The notes: generated from the letters alone by a model not told the origin. A stretch of DNA of 36,826 nucleotides from Anaerolineae bacterium (GCA_003562365.1 PWVB01000339.1:1-36826); one strand, 5' to 3'; positions 8,435 to 17,735 are shown, counted from the stretch's first letter. A program made the numbers and translations.

Positions 8435-9804
8435 TAGCGAGCTCACGGACGGACGGCGCCGCACAATCGCTGATGACCTTCAGTCGCCTGGCCTTCTCTA
8501 TATCCTGGGCGCTCGTTAGTTTCAATATCTCTGAGGCCCACGACCTGTTTACCCGGCCACGGCTCTTTTCCGTGGCGGTCGGCGGTGCTGCCTATCCGGT
8601 AGGGGCAATCATACTCTTGCCTGTGGCTGCCGCGATCGCTATGTTGGCCGGTTGCTGGCTGCAGTCACCTTCACGCTCTTGGCGCTGGGGGCGCATTGAG
8701 ATCACCCTCCCGGTCGTGGCTCTGGGTGCTCTGGCTTTGATGCGATCTTGGCCTGTCCATCAGTTGACGGTGCTTGTCCCTTCGGCGGGCGGCGTCCTGC
8801 TCTTCTGGGGCGTTTACGTCTACACGTTGCAGAACTGGCCGTCCAGATGGGCGGTGTTGACGTTGGCGTCCTTGATTGCACTCCAGGGTGGGGTGGCGGT
8901 GGCGCAGTTTGTGCACCAAAGATCCATCGGCCTGACCTTTCTCGGAGAGCTGGTGCTGGATCCGGCGGTCTATGGTGTCAGCGTTTTGGAGGTTGCCGGA
9001 GAGCGATGGCTGCGTGCTTATGGCTTGCTGCCGCATCCCAATGTCCTGGGGGGCGTGGCCGGTTTGGGGCTGCTGGCCTCCCTCGGGGCGCTGCTGCAGG
9101 ATTCCCGGCGCCAGTGGTTGTGGATCCCTGTGTTGGCTGCGGGAGCCGGACTGCTTACGTCCTTTTCCCGATCGGCCTGGCTGGGAACGTTGGTGGGCTT
9201 GCTCTATCTTGCTGGCGTGACACACCTGTGGCGCCGGGTCCAGTGGCGAGAGCGTCGAACGCTGTGGACCACCTTGGGCCTACTGGTGGTTGCGGGAGGG
9301 ATCGCTGTGACGTTTGGCGGGTTCTTGGGCGCGCGACTGTTGCGCTCGGACTCTCTTCTGGAGCACAACTCCGTTGCGGAGCGTATCCGAGATGCCGGAC
9401 AGGCCTGGATGCTCGTCCGGCATCTTCCGCTGACCGGAGTAGGGACCGGTTATTACGAAGGGGCGCTTTGGGCTTGGGCCGACGCCACCGGCCAAAGCTT
9501 TCCAGCTTTTCAGCGAGTTCACAATGTGCCCTTGCTGTTAGGTGCCGAGATGGGCGTTGTGGCTGCCATCCTATGGCTCTGGCTGGTGACAGTGCCGCCA
9601 TTTACGCTGCTGCGGGCTGCGCGAAGCCGACCGGCCCAACCGGCGCTCGCCGGTTGGGCGGCGGCCCTTCTCTGTCTGCTGATCGTGGGATTGCTGGACT
9701 GCTACCCTTATTTCCTTAACTTCCGCGCGGGAGCACTGTTGGGCGCCTTGTGTGGTATCTGGGCGCGTCTGGGAGGCGAGGGGTTTGTCGAAGATTGGTC
9801 CTGA
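8431..9804 (+). CDS. O-antigen ligase / Wzy-like membrane protein
   Basis: This 457-aa multi-pass membrane protein has the features of the Wzy_C/WaaL group, which joins or transfers lipid-linked glycans at the outer face of the cytoplasmic membrane. Supporting segments are R-A-Y-G-L-L-P-H-P-N-V-L-G-G, then L-L-T-S-F-S-R-S-A-W-L-G (the conserved R-S-A-W-L loop). A long extracytoplasmic loop carries L-T-G-V-G-T-G-Y-Y-E and ends R-V-H-N-V-P-L-L-L-G-A-E-M-G; the His-Asn pair is the usual mark of this loop. Ligase and polymerase cannot be told apart from sequence. The start overlaps the flippase stop (ATGA). Confidence 0.88.
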   Translation: MIASSRTDGAAQSLMTFSRLAFSISWALVSFNISEAHDLFTRPRLFSVAVGGAAYPVGAIILLPVAAAIAMLAGCWLQSPSRSWRWGRIEITLPVVALGALALMRSWPVHQLTVLVPSAGGVLLFWGVYVYTLQNWPSRWAVLTLASLIALQGGVAVAQFVHQRSIGLTFLGELVLDPAVYGVSVLEVAGERWLRAYGLLPHPNVLGGVAGLGLLASLGALLQDSRRQWLWIPVLAAGAGLLTSFSRSAWLGTLVGLLYLAGVTHLWRRVQWRERRTLWTTLGLLVVAGGIAVTFGGFLGARLLRSDSLLEHNSVAERIRDAGQAWMLVRHLPLTGVGTGYYEGALWAWADATGQSFPAFQRVHNVPLLLGAEMGVVAAILWLWLVTVPPFTLLRAARSRPAQPALAGWAAALLCLLIVGLLDCYPYFLNFRAGALLGALCGIWARLGGEGFVEDWS

Positions 9805-10642
9805 CCGGCAGCATGCTGCAGCGGCTGCGGCTTTCGATGAGATCGCAGCGGATTATGATGGCGTCTATGGTCCTGATGGGAATGCCGTGATGACTTGGAT
9901 GCGCCATCAAAGCCTCTCGCTTTTGCAGGCGGCCTTTCGGGCTCACGATGCGCCTCCGGGAAGCCGCCTTCTGGAGTTGGGCTGCGGCACCGGCGAGGAG
10001 GCTGTCAGCCTGGCGCAGATAGGATATCGGGTCCTGGTGACCGATGTTGCACCTCAGATGGTGGCCTTGGCACGGGCGAAGGCGGATCGGGTTGGGGTTG
10101 GTGGGCAGGTACACGGTGTGGCGCTAGCAGCCGGTCGGATCGATGCACTGCAGCCATCACAGGCCTTCGACGGTGCCTATGCGAGCTTTGGCGGCCTCAA
10201 CTGTGAGCCGGATCTGCTTGCAATGGGGAGGGCTCTGGCACGGCTGGTTCGGCCCGGTGGCGTGTTTGTGACCTCGGTGATGGGCCCGACGTGCCTTTTT
10301 GAGATGGTTTGGTACCTGCTGCACCTGCGACCGCGACGGGCTTTGCGCCGTATGGGAGGGCGCTGGCAACGGGCCCCGGTGGCCGGTCGGTCGGGACGCG
10401 AACGGGCCGTGCTCACACGCTATCTGACGGTCAAACAGCTGACCGCCGCACTGTCGGGATTTGTGTTGGTCCGCGCTCTGGCTCTGCCTCTCTTCCTGCC
10501 GCCACCTTACGCCGATTCTCTCTACCGGCGCCACGCGGATCTTTTTCGCTGGGTGGAGCGTTACGACCGCAGCCTGCGCGATCGGCAACCGTGGCGGCAT
10601 CTGGGTGACCACACAGTGCTCGTGCTGCAGCGGCGGGCGTAG
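9785..10642 (+). CDS. Class I SAM-dependent methyltransferase
   Basis: The Rossmann signature L-L-E-L-G-C-G-T-G-E-E-A at about residues 61-72 identifies a class I methyltransferase. It follows A-F-D-E-I-A-A-D-Y-D, the usual opening of the Methyltransf_11/25 group; V-T-D-V-A-P-Q-M comes next as motif II. No ATG precedes these conserved parts. I prefer TTG 9785, preceded by GGGAGG at 9771-9776 with 8-bp spacing, giving 285 aa and a 20-bp overlap with the ligase gene; GTG 9752 is the alternative. It is the last gene of the plus-strand cluster and probably methylates a sugar or lipid of the exported glycan (inference). The C-terminal ~100 residues are Arg-rich and may contact membrane or acceptor. 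Confidence 0.85.
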   Translation: MSKIGPDRQHAAAAAAFDEIAADYDGVYGPDGNAVMTWMRHQSLSLLQAAFRAHDAPPGSRLLELGCGTGEEAVSLAQIGYRVLVTDVAPQMVALARAKADRVGVGGQVHGVALAAGRIDALQPSQAFDGAYASFGGLNCEPDLLAMGRALARLVRPGGVFVTSVMGPTCLFEMVWYLLHLRPRRALRRMGGRWQRAPVAGRSGRERAVLTRYLTVKQLTAALSGFVLVRALALPLFLPPPYADSLYRRHADLFRWVERYDRSLRDRQPWRHLGDHTVLVLQRRA

Positions 10643-10704
10643 ACGAGGATACGTTGCGGCGTTTTCTGCGGCAGACCTCCGGACGGCGATGCTGTGCGCT
10701 AGCT

Positions 10705-13107
10705 CTATCCCAGCACGACCTCAACGCTGTGCGTCTTGCCGTCGGCAAAGTTTGGCACCACTGAGCCCTCAACGAGTTCGCCGTTCACCCGCATCGAGAC
10801 CACGCCCTTGCTAATACGGCGCGGATTGCGCACTTCGATTTCGTAGGTCGCGCTGCGGTAGACGCGTCGGGCCCTGAAGCTGTCCCAGTGACTCGGGATG
10901 CATGGGTCGATCTCTAGGCCATCATAGGTGGGCCGTACGCCCAGGACATACTGCGTGCCAGCCTGATAGACCCAGGAAGCAGTGCCGGTGAGCCAGCTGT
11001 TGCGGCCCAGTCCGAACTGCGGGTGCTCGTCGCTGAGAATGTTCTGGCAGTATGCATAGGGCTCGACCTCGAAGCTCTCGATCCTGTCATTGCGCGCCGC
11101 CGGGTTGATCTGAGAGTAGTATTCGTAGGCTCGATCTCCACGACCGATCAGGGTCTCAGCGATGATCATCCAGGGGTTGGTGTGCAAAAAAATGCCGCAG
11201 TTCTCCTTGGTTCCGGGCGGGTAGGTGGTGATGCCCCCCTTGTGTGGATCGAAGCCGTCGTAACCGGGAGTGGCGACCTTGAGACCGTGATCGGTATTGA
11301 GGTGCTCACGGGCCGCATCGAGCGCCTGGATCGCGCGCTCCGGCGGAGCGAAACCCGACAGCACGGCCCACGACTGGGCATTGAGGTAGATACGGCCCTT
11401 CTCGTTAAGGCGCGAGCCGATGGGCTGCCCGTCGCTGTCGAAATAGCGAACATACCAGGCACCATCCCAGGCCTGATCGTTGACGCGGTCGCGCATCACG
11501 GCGTAGCGCGCCTGAAAGGTTTGAACCTCTTCAGGCTCTCCCAGATAGCGGTGCAGGGCGATCATCTCAAGGAGCGCCACGCCGAAGAGGTTGGCGTTGA
11601 AGAGCGACTCAGCGCCCTCCCGCAGGTTGACCGTATCGTTCCAGTCGGCGTAGCCGAGCAGCGGCAGCCCGTGCTCCCCTACGTGCGACCAGGTGAAGTC
11701 CAGGGCGCGCCGCAGATGGTCCAGAACTGTGCCGGAGTCCAACGGCGTGCCGTCCCGAGCTGTGTCGTAGTAGGGAATCTCCTGCTCCAGGAAAGCGAGG
11801 TCGCCCGTCTCCTTGAGATAGGCTGCAACTGCCAGCACGATCCAGAGATGGTCGTCGCCGTAGTAGTCCGGACGGTCCCGGCCCTCAGCGGCGTCGCCGA
11901 TATTCGCCTCCATCGTTGCTGGGTAGAATTGGTGCATTGCGCAGCCGTCTTGCCGTTGCACGCTCAGCAGCTGCTCCATCAGCGTCCTTGCTTTCTGAGG
12001 CGCGTTTCCCACAACTCCCATAATGTCCTGAGCGCTGTCCCGAAAGCCGATCCCGCGTGCGCCCAGCCCCACCTGGTAGCGAGAGAGATAGCGGGACCAG
12101 TTCAGGGTGATGTAGCATTGCCGGGGATTATGGATATTGAGCATCGTGGTCATCTCCGGGTCAGGGATCGCGACCTGCATTCGGCCGAGGTAAGCATCCC
12201 AGGCGGCCCCCAGCATCTCCAGCGCTGCCTCTACAGCCTGAGGATCGCGGTACCGCTCAATGTCGGGCAAAGCTTCCTCCACGCTTGGGGCCTGGCCCAG
12301 TTGGGTAATCAGCCTCCGGCTTTCTCCCGGCCGCAGCGCGCCCAGGTGGTGGAGCAGGGCACCGATGTTCTGACCGCGCCACGCCTCGTAGTTGCCGAGT
12401 TCCGGCTGCTGCAGGCTGTCGGGAGCAGCCCAGCCTCCGTATCCCAAGAAGCGATCCCGATCAGATTCGAAAGAGGACAAGGGAAGGTTCGAGGTGAAGT
12501 AGTTCTGGCGCAGGTCACGATGCATAAACGGATATTGGGTCAGAGTGCCGTATCCGTCGACCTCCCTGTGGAAACGGCTGACCATTGTCTGGGGTACCCA
12601 GTCGTTGTTGTTGAACTGCTTGATCGCCTCAGGATGCGAGTAGTCTACAACAGGAATGGCATCGACGGTGATGGGGCTTTGAGATATGTTGGTGATGGTG
12701 ACGTCGCGCAGCTCCTGGTTCCCGCCTAGGGGTACGAAAATGGTCGCTGAGGTCCGCAGCCCGTAGAACTCCGAGACGATGCAGCTGTACCCCAGCCCTA
12801 TGTGACATATATAATGCTCGTAGAGATCGCCCGTGGGCACGTAATAGGGTGAGAAGACCCGGTAGCTGTCATCCTCATGGATGCGAAGATAGAGAGTTGT
12901 TGCCTGGAAGTCCGATATAGGGCGCTGGGGCACATACCAGGTGATTCTGTTGAGCGCTGGATCACCTTTGCAGAGGGCGGCGCCGCCGGTGTGGTCTACA
13001 TATCCGCCGAATGCCAGCGTGCCGATGAAGTTGATCCACTTGACCGGGGTTCGCGGGTCGGTGATCACATACTCGCGGCGTTCGTTGTCGAAGTGACCGA
13101 ATCTCAT
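10705..13107 (-). CDS. GH94 glycoside phosphorylase (cellobiose phosphorylase-like)
   Basis: GH94 enzymes split beta-linked glucobioses with inorganic phosphate, giving glucose 1-phosphate and saving ATP. From ATG 13107 (GAGGAT upstream) the protein is 800 aa, normal for the family. The opening M-R-F-G-H-F-D-N-E-R-R-E-Y-V-I-T is the family N-terminus, followed by W-I-N-F-I-G-T and D-H-T-G-G. The catalytic-acid motif A-D-W-N-D lies at residues 487-491, inside the (alpha/alpha)6 domain. No signal peptide is present, so it is cytosolic. The specificity (cellobiose, laminaribiose or another disaccharide) is not readable. It starts 10 bp after xylB ends. A large open frame on the opposite strand (11023-12729) is a GC-codon shadow. 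Confidence 0.92.
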   Translation of the reverse strand: MRFGHFDNERREYVITDPRTPVKWINFIGTLAFGGYVDHTGGAALCKGDPALNRITWYVPQRPISDFQATTLYLRIHEDDSYRVFSPYYVPTGDLYEHYICHIGLGYSCIVSEFYGLRTSATIFVPLGGNQELRDVTITNISQSPITVDAIPVVDYSHPEAIKQFNNNDWVPQTMVSRFHREVDGYGTLTQYPFMHRDLRQNYFTSNLPLSSFESDRDRFLGYGGWAAPDSLQQPELGNYEAWRGQNIGALLHHLGALRPGESRRLITQLGQAPSVEEALPDIERYRDPQAVEAALEMLGAAWDAYLGRMQVAIPDPEMTTMLNIHNPRQCYITLNWSRYLSRYQVGLGARGIGFRDSAQDIMGVVGNAPQKARTLMEQLLSVQRQDGCAMHQFYPATMEANIGDAAEGRDRPDYYGDDHLWIVLAVAAYLKETGDLAFLEQEIPYYDTARDGTPLDSGTVLDHLRRALDFTWSHVGEHGLPLLGYADWNDTVNLREGAESLFNANLFGVALLEMIALHRYLGEPEEVQTFQARYAVMRDRVNDQAWDGAWYVRYFDSDGQPIGSRLNEKGRIYLNAQSWAVLSGFAPPERAIQALDAAREHLNTDHGLKVATPGYDGFDPHKGGITTYPPGTKENCGIFLHTNPWMIIAETLIGRGDRAYEYYSQINPAARNDRIESFEVEPYAYCQNILSDEHPQFGLGRNSWLTGTASWVYQAGTQYVLGVRPTYDGLEIDPCIPSHWDSFRARRVYRSATYEIEVRNPRRISKGVVSMRVNGELVEGSVVPNFADGKTHSVEVVLG

Positions 13108-13117
13108 CGTTTGATCC

Positions 13118-14629
13118 TCATCCGTCCATATCGGCCACGGATTTGAAGGTTGGCTTAAGTGCAGGATAGAGCTGGCGGTAGAGCGGATAGTGGGTCGCGT
13201 AGACCGCGACCCGTGCCGGCACGGGTTCGACGCGGTCGACGATCCTGACGATAGCACTGCACGCCGCCGGAACGCTGGGCCAAGCGCCGGCACCCACGCT
13301 GGCCAATACGGCAGCGCCGAAGGCGGCGCCTTCAGTGGTGTTGACGGTTACTAGGGTCTGTCCCATCACATCGGCGAGGATCTGACGCCAGAGTGGGCTC
13401 TTGGCGCCACCGCCGGACAGCCGGACCTGCGCGATCTCACCCAGGCCGGCCTCCTTTATGAGCTCCATACTGTCGCGCAGCCCGAAGGCCACACCCTCAA
13501 GCACCGCGCGGGTCATATGGGGCTTGCCGTGTCGTAGGGTAAGCCCAACAAATCCGGCGCGCGCTAGCGGGTCGGGATAGGGGGTGCGCTCACCAGTGAG
13601 ATAGGGCAGGAACAGCAGGCCCTCGGCACCGGGCTCGATGTCGGCGGCAGGTGCTAGGAGCTCGTCAAAAGACAGGTTGGGAGCCAGGGTGTCCTTGAAC
13701 CACTGCAAGCTGCCGGCAGCGGAGAGCATCACGCCCATAAGATGCCAAGTCTCCGGCACGGCGTGACAGAAGGCGTGAAGGCGGCCTTCAGGCTCGATGA
13801 AGGGCCTGCCGGTGGTGGCAAAAACGACTCCGGACGTGCCCAGGACGAGGCTCACGATGCCCGGCTCTACTGCGCCTACCCCAACGGCCCCGGCGGCCTG
13901 ATCACCGCCGCCGCCGACCACCGGTGTGCCTGGTCGAAGGCCGGTGAGTTCGGCGGTCGCCGTTGTGACGGTGCCGGTGATCTCTGGGCCCTCGTGGGTT
14001 GGAGGCAGCCAATGTGCGGGGATGTCCAGTGCCTCCAGCACCTCGGTAGACCAATCGCGAGCCTTGAGGTTGAACAGGATCGTGCCGGCGCCGCCAGCCT
14101 TATCACAGCCGTACTCACCGGTGAGCTGGTAGCGTATGAAATCCTTGGGCAGCAAGATCTGGGCTACCTTGGTGTAGACCTCCGGCTCGTGCTCGCGGAC
14201 CCAGAGAATCTTCGGTGCGGTGAAGCCGGTTAACGCGTCGTTGCCGGTGACCTTAATGAGGTGGGCGCTGCCACCCATACGGCTGCGGATCTCAGCACAC
14301 TGCGCACCGGTGCGTTGATCGTTCCAGAGGATCGCCGGACGCAGCACCTCACCGTTTTCGTCCAGGAGGGTAAGACCGTGCATCTGCCCGGTGAGGCCGA
14401 TGGCCTCGACTTCCTCTCCGGCAGCGCTAGCCTGAGACAGGGCCGCGCGAATAGAGTGCACGATGCCGTCCCACCAGTCGTTGGGCTCTTGCTCTGACCA
14501 GAGAGGGCGAGGGGTGGCAAGGGGGAGTGGCGTGGTGGCACTGCCGACCACCTCGCCGCTTGCCTGGATCAAGAGTGCCTTGGCGCCGGTTGTCGAGACG
14601 TCAAGGCCGAGAAATAGCTGTCTAGCCAT
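13118..14629 (-). CDS. xylB: Xylulokinase
   Basis: Phosphorylates D-xylulose to xylulose 5-phosphate, the second step of the isomerase route for xylose. This is a 503-aa FGGY-family kinase. The N-terminal phosphate-binding loop is L-G-L-D-V-S-T-T-G-A-K (residues 7-17). G-L-T-G-Q-M-H-G-L and W-N-D-Q-R-T mark the sugar site. The catalytic base is expected at Asp243 in G-G-G-G-D-Q-A-A-G-A-V-G. GGGAGG at 14635-14640 fixes the start. Q-M-H-G is typical of xylulokinases rather than glycerol kinases, and xylA lies immediately upstream, so the assignment is firm. Confidence 0.95.
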   Translation of the reverse strand: MARQLFLGLDVSTTGAKALLIQASGEVVGSATTPLPLATPRPLWSEQEPNDWWDGIVHSIRAALSQASAAGEEVEAIGLTGQMHGLTLLDENGEVLRPAILWNDQRTGAQCAEIRSRMGGSAHLIKVTGNDALTGFTAPKILWVREHEPEVYTKVAQILLPKDFIRYQLTGEYGCDKAGGAGTILFNLKARDWSTEVLEALDIPAHWLPPTHEGPEITGTVTTATAELTGLRPGTPVVGGGGDQAAGAVGVGAVEPGIVSLVLGTSGVVFATTGRPFIEPEGRLHAFCHAVPETWHLMGVMLSAAGSLQWFKDTLAPNLSFDELLAPAADIEPGAEGLLFLPYLTGERTPYPDPLARAGFVGLTLRHGKPHMTRAVLEGVAFGLRDSMELIKEAGLGEIAQVRLSGGGAKSPLWRQILADVMGQTLVTVNTTEGAAFGAAVLASVGAGAWPSVPAACSAIVRIVDRVEPVPARVAVYATHYPLYRQLYPALKPTFKSVADMDG

Positions 14630-14666
14630 AGAAGCCTCCCGTGAAGCGGATTGGAGTGGAGCGCGG

Positions 14667-14716
14667 GCTAGCCTTCGAGCGCTGCGCGTGAGCTAGCCTC
14701 GAAAGCGCTGCACGTG
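14667..14716. repeat. Imperfect tandem repeat of ~25 bp between xylA and xylB
   Basis: Two adjacent copies at 14667-14690 and 14692-14716 both start GCTAGCCT and end in GCGCTGC[AG]CGTG, with a few differences between. The second copy contains GCACGTGC, a perfect 8-bp palindrome, inside an AGCGC/GCGCT inverted repeat. It lies in the 98-bp spacer. It may be a regulator site, an mRNA processing element or a replication-slippage scar; nothing decides between these. Confidence 0.6.
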
Positions 14717-14727
14717 CGCTGAAGCGC

Positions 14728-15897
14728 CTATCTCACTCCTAGGAGCAACTCGTTGGTCAACTGATCAAGCCTCTCGTAGCCTAAGCCGCGGGCGCCGAGG
14801 GCATCACGGTTGAAGCTATGCGCGCGCAGCGCGGCGGCCTTCTCCGGCGTATACGGGCCCTTGAATGGATCCATCGAGCCGTCATCGGCATTGATCTCCG
14901 CCAGCAGGGCCTGAATCTCAGGGTCCTTGTTGAACTGCTCTCCCTTTTCCTTAAGGATCAGGTAGGTGCGCATGCAGCCTCGGGCAAAGTCTTTGACACC
15001 ATCATAGTCTTCGGTTCTGTAGGCGTGAGCGTCGAAGTGGCGACTGCCAGTGTATCCCACGTCCTCCAGAAACTTCACCAGGAAGAAGGCCTGCTTCAGG
15101 TTCTGCGCTCCAAACCGCCAATCCTGGTCGAAGCGGGCATAATTCTGGTCGTTTAGGTCGATGTGAAAAAGCTTGCCAGCCTCCCAGGACTGCGCGACGG
15201 CGTGGAGGAAGTTGAGGCCTGCCATATGCTCGTGGGCGATCTCAGGATTAACGCCGACCATCTCAGGATGGTCGAGCGTCTCGATGAATCCAAGGTAGGC
15301 ACCGGTCGTGGGTAGGTAGAGGTCGCCCCGCGGCTCGTTGGGCTTGGCCTCTAACGCGAACCTTAGATGATAGCCACGGTCCAGCACATACTCGCTTAGG
15401 AAGTTAAGTGCCTCGCGGAAGCGCTTAATGGCATCCACCGGGTTTTTGGCGGCGTCGGTCTCGATGCCCTCACGACCGCCCCAGAAGACATAGACATCTG
15501 CCCCCAGCTCTACGCCCAGGTCGATAGCATTCAGCGTCTTCTGCAGTGCATAGGCACGCACCTTAGCGTCATTGGAGGTGAAGGCGCCATCCTTGAAGAC
15601 GGGATGGGCGAACAGGTTAGTGGTGGCCATGGGAACCACCAGCCCGGTGTCATCAAGGGCTTTCTTGAAAGACTTCAGGATGGCGTTCCGCTCTGCTGGC
15701 GTGGCGTCAATGGGGATTAGGTCATTATCGTGGAAGTTGACGCCGTAAGCGCCGACGTCCCCCAACAGGTAAACCAGGTCTGCCGGAGACAGATCGGGTC
15801 GGACAGCCTCACCGAAGGCGTCAGCGCCTGGATTGCCTACTGTCCAGAGACCGAAGGTGAACCTGTGCTCGGGTCGGGGATTGTATTGTTCGGACAT
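14728..15897 (-). CDS. xylA: Xylose isomerase, actinobacterial/Thermus-type
   Basis: Converts D-xylose to D-xylulose (also glucose to fructose) in the cytosol using two divalent metals. The frame is open to 16044, but ATG 15897 has the strong AAGGAG site and yields 389 aa, the length of the short class I enzymes. Expected residues are visible: [10 protein letters not shown] with His56 and Asp59 (catalytic His/Asp pair), Y-V-F-W-G-G-R-E-G, the metal-binding E-A-K-P-N-E-P-R and [18 protein letters not shown], and R-H-F-D-A-H. It lies between the GH130 phosphorylase and xylB in one minus-strand group. Confidence 0.96.
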   Translation of the reverse strand: MSEQYNPRPEHRFTFGLWTVGNPGADAFGEAVRPDLSPADLVYLLGDVGAYGVNFHDNDLIPIDATPAERNAILKSFKKALDDTGLVVPMATTNLFAHPVFKDGAFTSNDAKVRAYALQKTLNAIDLGVELGADVYVFWGGREGIETDAAKNPVDAIKRFREALNFLSEYVLDRGYHLRFALEAKPNEPRGDLYLPTTGAYLGFIETLDHPEMVGVNPEIAHEHMAGLNFLHAVAQSWEAGKLFHIDLNDQNYARFDQDWRFGAQNLKQAFFLVKFLEDVGYTGSRHFDAHAYRTEDYDGVKDFARGCMRTYLILKEKGEQFNKDPEIQALLAEINADDGSMDPFKGPYTPEKAAALRAHSFNRDALGARGLGYERLDQLTNELLLGVR

Positions 15898-15961
15898 ATT
15901 GTCATCTCCTTGAAAGCTAGCTAGACAAGGTCTGCAGGACTCCGGTGCCTGACTGTGATGC

Positions 15962-17155
15962 CTATACTGTCTTCTCCATGTGCGCTCGGTTCCGCGCAAT
16001 GAGTGCCAGGCGCTGTGCCACACAGGCAGCCGACCGCCCGCCATCCGGCGGGGGGTTCTTTGCGTAGTCGAGCAGCTTTTCGACAGTCGTGGTCGCTACG
16101 TGCATTCGGGTATCGGAGGAAGCGTAGTAGATGAAGACGTCTCCGTTGTCGTGAGAGATCACGCCATTGCAGAAGAGCACGTTGGATACGTCGCCAAATC
16201 GCTCCTCCCCGTACGGCGCCATCAGATAACCGCCGGGTCGGGCAATTACCCGGCTGGGATCCTTCGGATGACAGAGGAAAGCGTAGAGAACGTAGCGGAG
16301 CCCCGCCGCGCAGCCGCGTACACCGTGGGCGATGTGGAGCCAGCCCTCACTCGTCTTGATTGGCGGGGCACCGGCGCCGTTTTTCAGCTCCTTGATCGTA
16401 TGATAGGCGCGAGGATCGATCACCGTCTCCTCCTCGATCACTGCGTGAGCGATGTCATCGGCGACGCCGAAGGCGATACCTCCGCCGGTTCCTGCCTGGA
16501 TGAAATCATCCTGAGGTCGCGTGTAAAAGGCATAGCGCCCCCCGATGAACTCCGGGTGCAGCACCACATTACGCTGTTGGGGTGAACTCGTGATAAGGTC
16601 GTCGAGCCGCTCCCAGGACTTCAGGTTTTCTGTCCGGGCGATACCGGTCTGCGCCACGGCACTGCTCATATCGCCGGGCGGTGCGTTGGGGTCCTTGCGC
16701 TCGGTACAGAAGACGCCATAAATCCAGCCGTCAGCGTGACGTGTCAAGCGCATATCGTAGACGTTTACGTCGGACTTAGCGGTCTCGGGCATCACGATAG
16801 GCTGGTCCCAGAAGCGGAAGTTATCGATGCCGTTCTCACTTTCTGCAACGGCGAAGAATGACTTGCGATCGGCACCCTCTACGCGACACACGAGAAGGTG
16901 CTTGCCGTCCAGCGCGATCGCCCCTGCGTTGAATACGGCATTGATGCCCATCCGCTCCATTAGATAGGGGTTCGTCTCGGAGTTTAGATCGTAGCGCCAG
17001 GCCAGCGGTGTATGATCAGCGGTCAAAATCGGATGGCGGTAGCGGTCGAAGATACCGTTGTGCCATTGTGGGTTAACCTCATTTCTCCGCTCGATCAGAG
17101 CTTCGTGGTCGTTCTGAAGCTGACGGCGCCGAGTGTCAAAGGTAACTCTATCCAC
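15962..17155 (-). CDS. GH130 phosphorylase, 4-O-beta-D-mannosyl-D-glucose phosphorylase-like
   Basis: Enzymes of this GH130 branch split beta-1,4-mannosyl-glucose with phosphate, giving mannose 1-phosphate and glucose, the final step of beta-mannan or glucomannan use. The 397-aa protein matches the mannosylglucose phosphorylase pattern in [19 protein letters not shown], then [16 protein letters not shown] and N-G-I-D-N-F-R-F-W. The expected catalytic Asp is Asp134 in N-V-Y-D-M-R. The start is GTG 17155 with AAGGAG six bases upstream; a nearby ATG at 17157 is out of frame. No signal peptide is present. Specificity is inferred from sequence pattern, not measured. Confidence 0.92.
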   Translation of the reverse strand: MDRVTFDTRRRQLQNDHEALIERRNEVNPQWHNGIFDRYRHPILTADHTPLAWRYDLNSETNPYLMERMGINAVFNAGAIALDGKHLLVCRVEGADRKSFFAVAESENGIDNFRFWDQPIVMPETAKSDVNVYDMRLTRHADGWIYGVFCTERKDPNAPPGDMSSAVAQTGIARTENLKSWERLDDLITSSPQQRNVVLHPEFIGGRYAFYTRPQDDFIQAGTGGGIAFGVADDIAHAVIEEETVIDPRAYHTIKELKNGAGAPPIKTSEGWLHIAHGVRGCAAGLRYVLYAFLCHPKDPSRVIARPGGYLMAPYGEERFGDVSNVLFCNGVISHDNGDVFIYYASSDTRMHVATTTVEKLLDYAKNPPPDGGRSAACVAQRLALIARNRAHMEKTV

Positions 17156-17281
17156 ATCTAGCTCCTTACACGCGCAGCATCCTTTACCCAGTCCGACTAT
17201 ACCATGATTCGTGCAGGGTGCATGCCCACGCTGGCTATGATGGGACTAAACTCTGATGCTAATGGTCGAGGCAATGAGGAA

Positions 17282-17308
17282 GGAGAGGGACTTCTGCAGC
17301 CCCTCTCC
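17282..17308 (-). terminator. Possible stem-loop downstream of the ferredoxin gene
   Basis: GGAGAGGG (17282-17289) pairs with CCCTCTCC (17301-17308) around an 11-base loop. It lies in the 261-bp spacer (17156-17416) between the ferredoxin stop and the GH130 start. No clear T-run follows on either strand, so terminator function is uncertain. The rest of that spacer holds no convincing gene. Confidence 0.35.
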
Positions 17309-17416
17309 CTCTTTGATGATCGGATTCGACTATCGATCAACCCCCAGATGCCGGAACTCGGTCAGATGCCGGGGTGCGCACATCCACTGTCGGTTTGCGT
17401 CACCGGTATAAGGGTT

Positions 17417-17587
17417 CTACTGCGGTAGGGCCGCATCCACAGGGCACACGTCGGCGCAGGCGCCGCAGTCGATACAGGCGTCAGCGTCGATCACGTACTT
17501 GCTAGGCCCCTCAGAGATGGCGTCGGTCGGGCATTCGGGTGCGCAGGCGCCGCAGCTTATGCAGTCGTCGGTGATCGTGTAGGCCAT
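17417..17587 (-). CDS. 2[4Fe-4S] ferredoxin
   Basis: A 56-aa clostridial-type ferredoxin that carries low-potential electrons. Two complete cluster motifs are present: C-I-S-C-G-A-C-A-P-E-C-P and C-I-D-C-G-A-C-A-D-V-C-P. The frame extends further upstream, but ATG 17587 follows a strong AAGGAGG site and gives the standard length. It is alone, with its own promoter on the minus strand and a 261-bp gap before the phosphorylase gene. Such ferredoxins suit an anaerobic or facultative lifestyle and enzymes like pyruvate:ferredoxin oxidoreductase; the partner is not visible here. Confidence 0.95.
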   Translation of the reverse strand: MAYTITDDCISCGACAPECPTDAISEGPSKYVIDADACIDCGACADVCPVDAALPQ

Positions 17588-17647
17588 ATCTTGCCTCCTT
17601 GATGAGTTGTAGGACATCCCATTGGTTGGCGCTAGGCGCCGCCGGAC

Positions 17648-17675
17648 ATTATAGGCGATTTCTCTCGTGGGACAA
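17648..17675 (-). promoter_or_regulatory. Putative promoter of the ferredoxin gene
   Basis: On the minus strand a consensus TATAAT (plus 17648-17653) lies 16 bp after TTGTCC (plus 17670-17675), about 60 bp upstream of the ferredoxin start. It is one of the best -10 matches seen in the window. Confidence 0.55.
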
Positions 17676-17735
17676 CCTGCTGTGGGCTCCTCAAACGGCA
17701 TTGGCAAGCGGTCGGGAAATCGGCGATGTTGGTAT

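Noticed and set aside
11023-12729. 568-codon open frame on the plus strand
   Set aside because: It lies fully antisense to the GH94 gene, which has complete family motifs; the frame is a by-product of GC-rich codons and shows no recognisable domain.
15898-16044. Longer XylA start
   Set aside because: The extra 49 residues overlap the GH130 3' end and lack homology; ATG 15897 has AAGGAG.
17204-17428. 74-codon plus-strand frame in the GH130-ferredoxin spacer
   Set aside because: No Shine-Dalgarno, no recognisable motif, and it overlaps the ferredoxin end.
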